Shown here: positions 1-5,769 of the stretch, in pieces
How the letters are laid out: every line of letters begins with the position of its first letter
Position numbering within the stretch: position 1 is the first letter of the stretch
Origin: an uncultured Clostridia bacterium
Lineage (GTDB): Bacteria > Bacillota > Clostridia > Christensenellales > Aristaeellaceae
DNA length: 8,170 bases
Assembly: GCA_904420265.1 (NCBI GenBank)
Contig: CAJFUU010000003.1
Coordinates: 1 to 8,170, forward strand
Reading direction: 5' to 3'
The notes under the pieces: generated by a model
Told to the model about the DNA's origin: nothing
What the model saw: only the letters and a program-made list of their open reading frames with translations
Database searches by the model: none
Position numbers and translations under genes: made by a program

Positions 1-1
1 G

Positions 2-493
2 ATGACCGCTGCCACCCAGTGGTTCGAGCGCACGCTGGACGACAGCGCCAACCGCCGGCTTTCGTTGCCCGAGGCCTTCCTGGCCACGGACGCGGTGCTG
101 GAACTGTACGCGAACATCGCCGGCGGCATGGTGGTCTATCCGGCGATGATTTCCAAGCGCGTCATGGAGAATTTGCCCTTCATGGCCACCGAGGCCATCC
201 TCATGGAAGGCGTGCGCCTGGGCGGTGACCGCCAGGAATTGCACGAGCGCATCCGCGTCCATTCGCAGGCCGCGGCCGCCCGCATGAAGCAGGAAGGCAT
301 GGAGAGCGACCTGATGGAGCGCATCGCCGCCGACCCGGCTTTCCCCATGGATCACGACCACCTGACCCAGCTGCTCGCCCCGGAAAACTACACCGGCCGC
401 GCCGCCGAGCAAACGGAGAACTTCGTTTGCAAAGAGGTGGATCCCGTGCTGGCCGGCCATGAGGCGCGCGACATGGGCGAAATCAAAATTTGA
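2..493 (+). CDS. purB: Adenylosuccinate lyase, C-terminal part (5' end outside window)
   Basis: This is the last 163 residues of adenylosuccinate lyase, the cytoplasmic purine enzyme that releases fumarate from SAICAR and from adenylosuccinate. The reading frame is already open at the window edge, so the ATG at base 2 is an internal methionine and the gene is cut by the window. The piece opens with QWFERTLDDSANRR, which I recall as nearly identical in human ADSL, and continues with NLPFMATEAILM, GGDRQELHERIRVHSQ and a C-terminal FTGRA-like stretch (YTGRAAEQ). It is therefore the human-type PurB found in many Clostridia, not the shorter Bacillus type. The catalytic serine loop should lie upstream of the window and cannot be checked. 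The TGA stop overlaps the ribosome binding site of the next gene, suggesting co-transcription. Confidence 0.95.
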   Translation: MTAATQWFERTLDDSANRRLSLPEAFLATDAVLELYANIAGGMVVYPAMISKRVMENLPFMATEAILMEGVRLGGDRQELHERIRVHSQAAAARMKQEGMESDLMERIAADPAFPMDHDHLTQLLAPENYTGRAAEQTENFVCKEVDPVLAGHEARDMGEIKI

Positions 494-504
494 GGCGCAC
501 CGCG

Positions 505-768
505 ATGAAAAGGCCCAAAATCACCATTACGTTGGTCGGCCAAAAGGGATGCGAGCGCTGCCACCGTGGACACAAAATCGGCGACAGTTTCGATTTTGAC
601 GCCGACCGCGGCAAGCTGTGTCCATTGGCCATGCATGTGGCGTTTCCCTTTGTGGAAACGCTGCGCTACGGCGGCAAGTTGCCCGACCGGTCGGACGGCT
701 CCTTTGCCTTCTGTTGCCCGGATGTGGACGTGATCAATATTTTCAAAATCGAGGCGCGGGAGGGCTGA
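505..768 (+). CDS. TIGR04076 family small cysteine-rich protein
   Basis: An 87-residue protein recognised as TIGR04076, a small family of unknown function common in Clostridia. Visible hallmarks are KITITLVGQKG at the N-terminus, a Cys16-x2-Cys19-His20-x2-His23 cluster followed by KIGDSFDFD, Cys39 in GKLCPLAMH, the segment FPFVETLRYGGKLP, and a Cys70-Cys71-Pro motif before a C-terminal beta-like stretch (VDVINIFKIE). Cysteine and histidine spacing would suit metal or cluster binding, but that is inference. I chose the ATG at 505 because GAGG at 492-495 lies 9 bases upstream, overlapping the purB stop; an in-frame TTG at 490 has no ribosome binding site of its own. It sits 11 bases after purB and is probably translated from the same transcript. 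Confidence 0.85.
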   Translation: MKRPKITITLVGQKGCERCHRGHKIGDSFDFDADRGKLCPLAMHVAFPFVETLRYGGKLPDRSDGSFAFCCPDVDVINIFKIEAREG

Positions 769-901
769 AGGATGGCGCGCCAGGCGTGGGCACCCTCTTT
801 GAACGCCGGCAAAGGCTGTAAACGAACAAGGAAGCGGGTTTCGCCTATCGCGACGACCGCCCGCGCAAGCCATGGCTGTTTGCGCGGGGAAACCGCCGGA
901 T

Positions 902-930
902 TTGACGGCCCGCTTTGCTGTATTTATATG
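902..930 (+). promoter_or_regulatory. Possible sigma-70-type promoter in intergenic region
   Basis: TTGACG at 902-907 and TATATG at 925-930 are separated by 17 bases. The -35 matches five of six consensus bases and the -10 four of six. Transcription would start near 937 and meet the terminator-like hairpin at 1044-1075, giving an RNA of about 140 bases with no clear coding content. AT-rich patches are rare here, so the match stands out, but it is not strong on its own. Confidence 0.3.
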
Positions 931-1043
931 GACGGCGCGGATTCGACGGAGGGGCGCGCGGCGCCGCGTTGACCAGGCCCAAACCGCCTAGGGGCGGAAA
1001 AGAGGCCCGGGAATATTCTTGAATGAGGGCGGTACCGGCATTT

Positions 1044-1075
1044 CGCGGACATGGGCGTTTTCATGTCCGCGTTTT
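1044..1075 (+). terminator. Strong hairpin with short T-run
   Basis: CGCGGACATG (1044-1053) pairs perfectly with CATGTCCGCG (1062-1071) around an eight-base loop, followed by TTTT. It could end read-through from purB and the TIGR04076 gene about 275 bases upstream, or a separate short RNA starting near 937. The T-run is short and then broken, so efficiency is uncertain. Confidence 0.6.
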
Positions 1076-1133
1076 GATGTGCTGCGGCAAGATATGTGCG
1101 CTTTGCGCTGCCGGCGCAATTGCGATAGGGCGC

Positions 1134-1212
1134 AAAAGCCGCCAGGAAACCTCCTGTACGGACGCCTGTTTTCCAAAAACCAGTATGTACATGAAACGCC
1201 GCGCGGCTTTTT
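1134..1212 (+). other. Foldable RNA element ending in T5
   Basis: AAAAGCCGC at 1134-1142 can pair with GCGGCTTTT at 1203-1211. The 60 bases inside contain CAGGA/TCCTG (1143-1147 with 1152-1156) and TGTAC/GTACA (1155-1159 with 1187-1191), which partly compete. The right arm runs into T5 (1208-1212), so the outer stem could act as a terminator or close a multi-branched RNA. No known riboswitch consensus was recognised. Confidence 0.25.
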
Positions 1213-1455
1213 CTGCCGTTGGGAGCTCGCTGCCGGGGGAACGCGTATGCCGGTGCGCTGCATGGAACCCGCATCATGCCGCGCATCGGGATGGCGGCAT
1301 GCTTTCATCCGCTCCAAGGGAGCGGTTCCGGCGCGAGCGGTGCAGGGTGAATTTGTCCGCTTCTTTCGCCTGTAAAAGCGGCCGTATGTTTTGGCGCGCC
1401 CGAGGACTTGCCGAAAGGGAAAGTTTCCATGCGGGGTACGCGTCAGGGATATTTA

Positions 1456-1464
1456 TGGTATAAT
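1456..1464 (+). promoter_or_regulatory. Extended -10 promoter of the alkA-like gene
   Basis: TGG-TATAAT (TATAAT at 1459-1464) is a perfect -10 hexamer with the extended TGn element. No good -35 lies at the expected distance, which fits an extended -10 promoter. Transcription should begin near 1471, leaving a leader of about 25 bases with the ribosome binding site GGGAGG at 1483-1488. Confidence 0.7.
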
Positions 1465-1496
1465 GCTTTCAAAGGCGATATTGGGAGGCGATGGCG

Positions 1497-2165
1497 ATGG
1501 TTTTCCAATACGGAGAAAAGGAAACGGACTATCTCAAGCGCTGCGATCAAAAACTCGGCGCGGTCATTGAGCGCGTTGGGCACATCGAGCGTGCCGTTGA
1601 TCCTGACCTGTTTACATCGGTCGTCCATCAGATTGTCGGCCAGCAGATTTCCATGCGCGCCCACGCCACCATCTGGGAGAGAATGCAGGCGGCGCTGGGC
1701 GAGGTGAACGTCGAAACCGTGTACGCGGCGGGTGTGGAAAGGCTGCAAGGGCTGGGCATGAGCTTTCGCAAGGCGTCGTATATCTGCGATTTTGCCGGGC
1801 GCGTGCGCTCTGGAGCGTTTGACATCGAGGCCGTGCGCAACATGGACGACGCGCAGGCCATCGCCGCCCTTACCGCCCTCAAGGGCGTCGGCGTATGGAC
1901 GGCGGAGATGATTTTGTTGTTCTGCCTTGAGCGCCCGGATGTATTCAGCTACGACGACCTTGCCATCCGCCGTGGATTGCGCATGCTCTACCGGCATCGC
2001 GAAATCGACCGCGCCCGCTTCGAGCGCTACCGCAGGCGATTTTCTCCCTATGGCAGCGTGGCCAGCCTTTATATCTGGGCGGTTGCCTGCGGCGAAGTGG
2101 AGGGACTGACCGACCCGGCCCCGGAAAGAAGCGCCGGCCGGAAGCGGGGTACGCAGAAACGATAG
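1497..2165 (+). CDS. AlkA-like DNA-3-methyladenine glycosylase
   Basis: A 222-residue base-excision repair enzyme of the helix-hairpin-helix glycosylase superfamily, related to AlkA; the family removes alkylated purines such as 3-methyladenine from DNA. The hairpin motif LKGVGVWTAEM lies at residues 128-138, followed by PDVFSYDDLAIRRGL, where the second Asp (about residue 154) matches the catalytic Asp of AlkA. The upstream VVHQIVGQQIS is the usual fold signature. The N-terminus is short compared with E. coli AlkA (282 residues) and seems to lack its first domain, which is normal for this clostridial subfamily. GGGAGG is 8 bases from the ATG at 1497 but only 2 from the in-frame ATG at 1491, so I favour 1497. 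The C-terminal 15-20 residues are basic and probably disordered. The gene has its own promoter and appears monocistronic. Confidence 0.9.
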   Translation: MVFQYGEKETDYLKRCDQKLGAVIERVGHIERAVDPDLFTSVVHQIVGQQISMRAHATIWERMQAALGEVNVETVYAAGVERLQGLGMSFRKASYICDFAGRVRSGAFDIEAVRNMDDAQAIAALTALKGVGVWTAEMILLFCLERPDVFSYDDLAIRRGLRMLYRHREIDRARFERYRRRFSPYGSVASLYIWAVACGEVEGLTDPAPERSAGRKRGTQKR

Positions 2166-2460
2166 GCCGGAGAAGAAAACGAGCGCGAGGCCGGCGCGCT
2201 CGCCAAGGCGGAAACTTTGCGCAGGGAGCGTTTAATATAGGCGCTGTTTCGCAGGCAGGCGCAACGGCGGCTCGTTTGAATGGGCAAAACCAAGCCTCGG
2301 GCCTTTCAGAGCGCAAACGCAAAGAACGCGCACAACGCCGTGGACTTCTGCCCGCGGAGATTCTGGCGACAAGTATGCGCCTTAAACCGGCATGGCGAAA
2401 TCAAAGCCGGTGGCGGTTGAGAAAACGATGGGAAGCCGACGGCGCGGTTTCCCGGCAACA
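2166..2460. other. Convergent intergenic region, no gene seen
   Basis: This gap separates the glycosylase gene from the oppositely oriented flavodoxin operon. It contains a GC-rich hairpin just after the glycosylase stop (2180-2187 with 2195-2202, no T-run) and a weaker one at 2386-2391 with 2406-2411. Short open frames across it have no ribosome binding site or recognisable product. Confidence 0.6.
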
Positions 2461-2494
2461 AATTGAAAACGGCGGCCGCCCGCAGACGGCCGCC
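2461..2494 (-). terminator. Terminator of the DUF3793-flavodoxin operon
   Basis: GGCGGCCG (2471-2478) and CGGCCGCC (2487-2494) form an eight-pair GC stem with an eight-base loop. Read on the minus strand it is followed by GTTTTC, about 45 bases after the flavodoxin stop. This is the expected form and place for an intrinsic terminator. Confidence 0.7.
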
Positions 2495-2497
2495 TAT

Positions 2498-2530
2498 GGC
2501 GCGCGTTCTGAGGAAGGCGCGCCTTGTTTT
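2498..2530 (+). terminator. Possible plus-strand terminator facing the flavodoxin gene
   Basis: GGCGCGC (2498-2504) pairs with GCGCGCC (2517-2523) and is followed on the plus strand by TTGTTTT. It lies back to back with the minus-strand terminator, so the pair would stop converging transcripts from both sides before either invades the other operon. The 12-base loop makes it weaker than its neighbour. Confidence 0.45.
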
Positions 2531-2537
2531 GGTGCGC

Positions 2538-2951
2538 TTACGCGCCCTTGAGGGCCTGGCCCAGCGCTTCGCAGGCGGACAGGGCTTCATCATCCGGGGT
2601 CTCTTGGCAGATGACGCTTTCAGAAACCAACGCGGCGCCCAGCGCTTGGCAATCGGCCTCCCAGTTGCGCATCCACTCGCCGTCGCCCCAGCCGTAAGAG
2701 CCGAACAATCCGATGCGCTTGCCGGCCAGGCGGGCCTTGCAGGCTTCAAACATCGGCTCAAATTCGCTTTCTTCAAGCTGCTCGGAGCCCATCGAAGGAC
2801 AGCCAAAACCGATGGCGTCGTAGCCGTCTGCCATGTCGGCGGAAAAATCTGCGGCCGTAAACAGGTCCGCGCCCGCGGCCTGCGCCACCGCTTCAGCCAT
2901 GGCCTGGGTGTTGCCCGTTCCGCTCCAGTACACTACCGCTACCTTGCTCAT
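2538..2951 (-). CDS. Short-chain flavodoxin
   Basis: A 137-residue FMN electron carrier, the same length as the Megasphaera elsdenii flavodoxin and very similar in layout. The phosphate loop is SGTGNT (residues 10-15) after Trp9, the second flavin loop is GCPSMGSEQLEES (50-62), and the third is FGSYGWGDGEWM (83-94), with aromatic residues placed to stack on the flavin. It probably replaces ferredoxin in low-potential electron transfer when iron is limiting; that role is known for the family and inferred here from the operators upstream. Translation starts at ATG 2951. Its ribosome binding site (AAGGGAG, around 2962-2968) overlaps the stop codon of the DUF3793 gene, so the two are co-transcribed and perhaps translationally coupled. 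Confidence 0.95.
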   Translation of the reverse strand: MSKVAVVYWSGTGNTQAMAEAVAQAAGADLFTAADFSADMADGYDAIGFGCPSMGSEQLEESEFEPMFEACKARLAGKRIGLFGSYGWGDGEWMRNWEADCQALGAALVSESVICQETPDDEALSACEALGQALKGA

Positions 2952-2967
2952 AGAAACAAATCTCCCT

Positions 2968-3531
2968 TCATGTTGCCGTTTTGGCGCCCACTGTCAGGCG
3001 CGACAGGGGACAGCCGGACTGAAAGAGGCGCGCATACACCTCCTTGCATTTGCGAAAGCGCGCGAAGGCGAGCGTTGCGCCCCGCGCATCGGAATACACC
3101 TTCCAGCAACCACAGAAAAGGCAATTCCGGCCGGCGTTGCGGATAAAGGCGACCACATCCGCAAGCGGATAGCCCAGAAACACGCCGATTTCGTGCGGAA
3201 AATCCTCCGAACCGCGCAGGCGCGCGCGCAACACGCGCAAAACCGCCGGCAGGGAAAATTCCCCGTAGCCGCAACGGCGCAGAAAGCCCTGCGTCGCCGG
3301 TGCAGAAAGGATGCGCTCCAATTCGCCGGGGCGATACAGGTAAAAAATCGCGCCCTGCCCGCGGCGGCCCAATACCGTCAAAACCACGCCCTTGGGCAGC
3401 AGCTCGGCCCGCAACGCGCGCATTTCGGCGCTGATTTCGCGCAGGCCATCACAGGGAAGCGTGAAAATGCTGCCGGGCTTTAAGCGCGCAAGCGTCGGCG
3501 CGCAATGGGTCACCAGCACCTGTTCGAGCAT
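2968..3531 (-). CDS. DUF3793 family protein
   Basis: A 187-residue protein recognised as DUF3793, a clostridial family of unknown function. Marks of the family are HCAPTLARLKPGS near the N-terminus (residues 9-21), FPHEIGVFLGYPLADVVAFI at 111-130, the cysteine-rich CLFCGCWKVYSD at 137-148 (Cys137, 140 and 142), and RKCKEVYARLF around 160-170. The cysteines could bind a metal, but no activity is known. From memory such genes often sit beside flavodoxin and ferrous-iron uptake (feo) genes, which suggests a role in iron economy. I chose the ATG at 3531 because AAAGGAGG (3539-3546) lies 7 bases upstream; the longer frame starting at 3576 would begin inside an operator. It is the first gene of the operon, 17 bases ahead of the flavodoxin start. 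Confidence 0.85.
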   Translation of the reverse strand: MLEQVLVTHCAPTLARLKPGSIFTLPCDGLREISAEMRALRAELLPKGVVLTVLGRRGQGAIFYLYRPGELERILSAPATQGFLRRCGYGEFSLPAVLRVLRARLRGSEDFPHEIGVFLGYPLADVVAFIRNAGRNCLFCGCWKVYSDARGATLAFARFRKCKEVYARLFQSGCPLSRLTVGAKTAT

Positions 3532-3555
3532 GGAAGAGCCTCCTTTCCACATGCG

Positions 3556-3577
3556 TTTGTTAGTGTAAACTAACAAA
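3556..3577 (-). promoter_or_regulatory. Palindromic operator in the leader of the DUF3793 operon
   Basis: TTTGTTAGT and ACTAACAAA (nine-base arms, four-base centre) form a perfect inverted repeat. Its core, GTTAGTGTAAACTAAC, has the same GTTAG-N6-CTAAC layout as the second site at 3623-3640, which argues for a protein binding site rather than chance. It ends 10 bases before the ribosome binding site, so it could also fold in the mRNA and limit translation. Confidence 0.7.
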
Positions 3578-3622
3578 TAAGCTTGAAAATGCGCACCTCT
3601 CCCCGCGCAAAGGCGCGCAGTT

Positions 3623-3640
3623 GGTTAGAAAAAACTAACC
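3623..3640 (-). promoter_or_regulatory. Palindromic operator at the transcription start
   Basis: GGTTAG-N6-CTAACC lies 12 bases downstream of the -10 element, covering the first transcribed bases, a classic repressor position. The half-sites match those of the DtxR/IdeR iron box (GGTTAG and CTAACC), although that box has them closer together. A metal-responsive repressor is therefore a reasonable guess, not a demonstration; the regulator is not in the window. Confidence 0.7.
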
Positions 3641-3651
3641 TCAATGATGCT

Positions 3652-3680
3652 ATTGTAGCCGAAGCGCGCGCTGTTGTCAA
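3652..3680 (-). promoter_or_regulatory. Promoter of the DUF3793-flavodoxin operon
   Basis: On the minus strand TTGACA (3680-3675) is followed after exactly 17 bases by TACAAT (3657-3652). A perfect -35 and five of six -10 bases make this a strong promoter, so regulation by the two palindromes just downstream is likely. The expected start is near 3645, giving a leader of about 115 bases. Confidence 0.85.
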
Positions 3681-3719
3681 GATATGCGCATGTTTTTAAC
3701 AAAGGAGCCTCGCGCGGAC

Positions 3720-3748
3720 TTGATTTGCCCGCAGCGATGCCCTATAAT
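3720..3748 (+). promoter_or_regulatory. Promoter of lplA
   Basis: TTGATT (3720-3725), a 17-base spacer and a perfect TATAAT (3743-3748). It faces away from the flavodoxin operon promoter 40 bases to its left. Neither GTTAG palindrome lies between it and lplA, so the two promoters are probably controlled separately. Confidence 0.8.
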
Positions 3749-3756
3749 CAAAGGAC

Positions 3757-3795
3757 GCCCTGACCGGGCAACGCAGAGACGGCGCGCGCCGTCTT
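3757..3795 (+). promoter_or_regulatory. Tandem hairpins in the lplA leader
   Basis: The roughly 60-base leader holds GCCC/GGGC (3757-3760 with 3766-3769) and a perfect 18-base palindrome at 3777-3794, AGACGGCGCGCGCCGTCT. The second has no T-run, so it is not a terminator. It ends about 10 bases before the ribosome binding site GAGGG (3804-3808) and may stabilise the mRNA or bind a dimeric protein as DNA. Confidence 0.4.
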
Positions 3796-3814
3796 CCAAA
3801 AGCGAGGGACGGAC

Positions 3815-4786
3815 ATGAAAAACTACCTTTATATCTCCACTTCCGGCGACGGCTGGAAAAACCTGGGCACGGACGAGTGGTTCCTGGAGCACATTGCCCC
3901 GGATGAAATGGCGCTGTATTTTTATATTAACGACCGGGCCGTCATCATTGGCCGCAATCAAAACCCGTGGGCAGAGTGCGCGCTGGAGGATATGGAGCGC
4001 GACGGCGTCCAACTCGTGCGCCGCATCACCGGCGGCGGGGCGGTCTATCACGACCGGGGAAATCTCAATTTTTCCTTCATCGCCGGTACCGAGCGCTACG
4101 ATCAAGAGCGCCAATTGGGGTTGATTCTCGAAGCGGTGCGCTCCCTGGGCATCCCCTGCGAATTTACCGGCCGCAACGACCTGACCGCCGACGGCCGCAA
4201 GTTTTCCGGCAATGCCTTTTGCAAGCGCAGATACGTTCAGCAGCACCACGGCACGCTGCTGGTGAACGCCGATCTGGGAAAACTGAGCGATTATCTGCGC
4301 GTGGACCCGCGCAAACTCGTCTCCAAGGGCACCAAATCGGTGCGTTCGCGAGTGTGCAACCTTTCGCAGTTTCGCCCGGATTTGACCACAGACATGCTGC
4401 GCCAGGCGGTGGTGGAGGCCTATGCGCGCCAGTACGGCGACTACGCGGCGCTGGAAACCGGCGATCTGCCCTGGGCGGAAATTGAGCCGTATGTGCAGAA
4501 ACACGCCTCCTGGGAGTGGCGCCTGGGCGAAACGCCGCGCTTTGACCTGGAGATTGAAAACCGTTTCCCCTGGGGCAATGTGCAGCTTCTTCTGACGCTG
4601 CGGCATACGCGCGTGGAGGATGTAAAGGTCTATTCCGACGCGCTGGATACGGAATTGCCCGAGGAAATCCGCCAGCGGTTGCTTGGTTGCCGCTTTGGCT
4701 CCGAACCCATGGCGGACGCGTTGGAAAGTTCGCCCAATGCGCAGGCGCACGAAGTGGCGCAGTTTATACGCGCGCAAGGCCTGTAA
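3815..4786 (+). CDS. lplA: Lipoate-protein ligase
   Basis: A 323-residue cytoplasmic enzyme that activates free lipoate with ATP and attaches it to a lysine of lipoyl domains (GcvH or 2-oxoacid dehydrogenase E2 proteins). The lipoate-binding motif RRITGGGAVYHDRGNLNFSF is at residues 69-88, the active-site segment GRNDLTADGRKFSGNAF at 119-135 with the catalytic Lys129, then HHGTLLVNADL and the loop KGTKSVRSRVCNLSQ at 171-185. The C-terminal accessory domain from about residue 240 is present, so it should do both the adenylation and the transfer step, as in E. coli LplA (338 residues). The start at 3815 is supported by GAGGG six bases upstream. No lipoylated partner gene lies nearby, so it most likely serves lipoate scavenging as a single gene. 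Confidence 0.95.
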   Translation: MKNYLYISTSGDGWKNLGTDEWFLEHIAPDEMALYFYINDRAVIIGRNQNPWAECALEDMERDGVQLVRRITGGGAVYHDRGNLNFSFIAGTERYDQERQLGLILEAVRSLGIPCEFTGRNDLTADGRKFSGNAFCKRRYVQQHHGTLLVNADLGKLSDYLRVDPRKLVSKGTKSVRSRVCNLSQFRPDLTTDMLRQAVVEAYARQYGDYAALETGDLPWAEIEPYVQKHASWEWRLGETPRFDLEIENRFPWGNVQLLLTLRHTRVEDVKVYSDALDTELPEEIRQRLLGCRFGSEPMADALESSPNAQAHEVAQFIRAQGL

Positions 4787-4893
4787 ACGCAAAAGCCGCA
4801 TCTGGCGCAGGCGCAACAGGGAAAGACGCCTTGGGGCTTGCGCCACCGGCATTTTTCTTCCGGCAAAATTGCTTTGCCTCCGGAAAATACCAC

Positions 4894-4920
4894 AAATCCG
4901 CCGCGCATATCGGCGGATTT
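4894..4920. terminator. Bidirectional terminator-like hairpin after lplA
   Basis: AAATCCGCCG (4894-4903) pairs perfectly with CGGCGGATTT (4911-4920) around a seven-base loop. Because the arms end in AAA and TTT it reads as a GC stem with a short U-tract on both strands, suited to the convergent gap between lplA and the holin gene. The U-tract is short. Confidence 0.5.
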
Positions 4921-4932
4921 GATTGTACAACG

Positions 4933-4980
4933 CCCCGCTTGGAGCGGGGATTCCGGAGAGCATATAGCGCTGCCCGGAAT
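4933..4980. repeat. Two-hairpin intergenic element, copy 1
   Basis: CCCCGCT/AGCGGGG (4933-4939 with 4943-4949) is followed directly by ATTCCGG/CCGGAAT (4950-4956 with 4974-4980), whose loop contains GCATATAGCGCTGC. The same order, a C-rich hairpin then a TTCCG...CATAT...CTGC...GGAA hairpin, recurs at 8112-8158, suggesting members of one dispersed repeat family. Confidence 0.5.
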
Positions 4981-5104
4981 TGTCAAACGCTCTTCCAACA
5001 AGCGGGAAATGCGCTGCGGGAAACCTGACGCATAGAGATGCTTTGAGCAGCATCCAGGAGAGTTGGCGCATGTGCCGGCATCATGCCCTATAGGGCCTTG
5101 TCAA

Positions 5105-5125
5105 ACCACTGGCTTGGCCGGTGGT
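5105..5125 (-). terminator. Possible terminator of the lysis module
   Basis: ACCACTGGC (5105-5113) and GCCGGTGGT (5117-5125) pair over nine positions, one of them a wobble, around a three-base loop. Read on the minus strand it is followed only by TTTG. It is about 85 bases beyond the holin stop. This is a weak candidate. Confidence 0.3.
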
Positions 5126-5208
5126 CATGATTTCAGGCCGCCTGCAATACGGTTTTGACGGGCCGTGCCGCCGGACATGTCCTGCCCGACGGCCGCGACC
5201 CACGTGCT

Positions 5209-5595
5209 TTAGTCCGCGTCCTTTTTGGCTGCGTCGGCTTTTTGATAGGTCATTTCATAGGCGCCCATGGCGCTGGTCGCCACCACCACGGCATTGATGG
5301 CCAGAAGCGGCGCATCCTGCCAGGCAAGATCGCCGCCAAACAGGCGCGCGCATATGAGAATTGCCAGCGAGAGTATGTAAACGTACAGCCGCGTAGGGAT
5401 TTTTACGAGTTTATCCAACCCGGATTTTGTGTACTGCACAATCAGCAGAACCGCCGCGGCGGCGCCGGCGACTGTGCCCAGATACGCCCAATCGTAGCCG
5501 GCCGGCGGGGTTTCCACATCAGCCTCTGCCAGCGCGGGAACGCGCATGAGCGCCATGGTCAGCGCCGTCAGAGCGACGCATTTGTTCTTTCGCAT
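5209..5595 (-). CDS. Phage holin-like membrane protein
   Basis: A 128-residue membrane protein resembling phage holins of Clostridia, which open the membrane so that endolysin can reach the wall. Residues 1-23 look like a signal peptide (basic RKNK, hydrophobic core, ALA at 21-23 before EADVETPP). Three hydrophobic segments follow at about 36-53, 70-88 and 95-110, with a conserved-looking LDKLVKIPTRLYVYI in the first cytoplasmic or external loop and NAVVVATSAMGAYE near the end; the tail KADAAKKDAD is charged. The ATG at 5595 has GGAGG (5603-5607) seven bases upstream, so I reject the longer frame starting at 5613. It is the last gene of the lysis module but is separated from the others by the tandem repeat array. 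The family assignment rests on remembered resemblance; a domesticated non-phage role is possible. Confidence 0.75.
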   Translation of the reverse strand: MRKNKCVALTALTMALMRVPALAEADVETPPAGYDWAYLGTVAGAAAAVLLIVQYTKSGLDKLVKIPTRLYVYILSLAILICARLFGGDLAWQDAPLLAINAVVVATSAMGAYEMTYQKADAAKKDAD

Positions 5596-5769
5596 ATTTT
5601 TTCCTCCGTTCAATTGTATTTATTCCCGCTTCACGGCGGATTGCCGCCAAGGTTGCAAAGCGATTTGCCTTTGTCACCCTGGCCTTGGGCGCATCCTGTG
5701 CTTCCAGACAAGTTATGCGAGCCTTTGCGCCCCATGCAAATTCCGCAAAGATGGGCTTTGGCCCGCCAT

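Larger units (their letters stand above)
769..1455. other. Long intergenic stretch, no convincing gene
   Basis: Several open frames of 60-146 codons occur on both strands here, but none has a good ribosome binding site or a recognisable product, and they overlap one another as expected for GC-rich non-coding DNA. What the stretch does hold is inverted repeats: 860-868 with 880-888 (nine paired bases, no T-run), 984-988 with 993-997, 1044-1053 with 1062-1071 (terminator-like), 1134-1142 with 1203-1211, 1275-1282 with 1294-1301, and 1309-1315 with 1319-1325. A possible promoter lies at 902-930. One or more small RNAs are possible. Confidence 0.6.
4787..5208. other. Intergenic region between lplA and the holin gene, rich in hairpins
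   Basis: No gene was found. The stretch contains GGCGCAA/TTGCGCC (4810-4816 with 4838-4844) followed six bases later by ATTTTT, the 10-pair hairpin at 4894-4920, the two-hairpin element at 4933-4980, the palindrome GCCCTATAGGGC at 5085-5096, a nine-pair hairpin at 5105-5125, and GGCCGT/ACGGCC at 5161-5166 with 5189-5194. lplA and the holin gene converge here, so several of these may act as terminators. Confidence 0.6.

Noticed and set aside
939..949. GGATTCGACGG resembling the D-loop of tmRNA
   Set aside because: No T-arm, CCA end, tag reading frame or matching acceptor stem was found within the next 400 bases.
1023..1463. Open frame of 146 codons between the TIGR04076 and glycosylase genes
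   Set aside because: There is no ribosome binding site, the composition is arginine/cysteine-rich as in random GC-rich frames, and it runs through the terminator-like hairpin and the glycosylase promoter.
2276..2551. Open frame of 91 codons in the convergent gap
   Set aside because: It overlaps both terminators and the flavodoxin 3' end, with no ribosome binding site or recognisable product.
3532..3576. Longer N-terminus for the DUF3793 protein starting at 3576
   Set aside because: It would begin inside the inverted repeat and lacks a ribosome binding site; the ATG at 3531 has AAAGGAGG at ideal distance.
3677..5071. A 464-codon minus-strand open frame opposite lplA
   Set aside because: It is antisense to a clear lplA gene, has no recognisable domain and arises from GC-rich codon bias on the coding strand.
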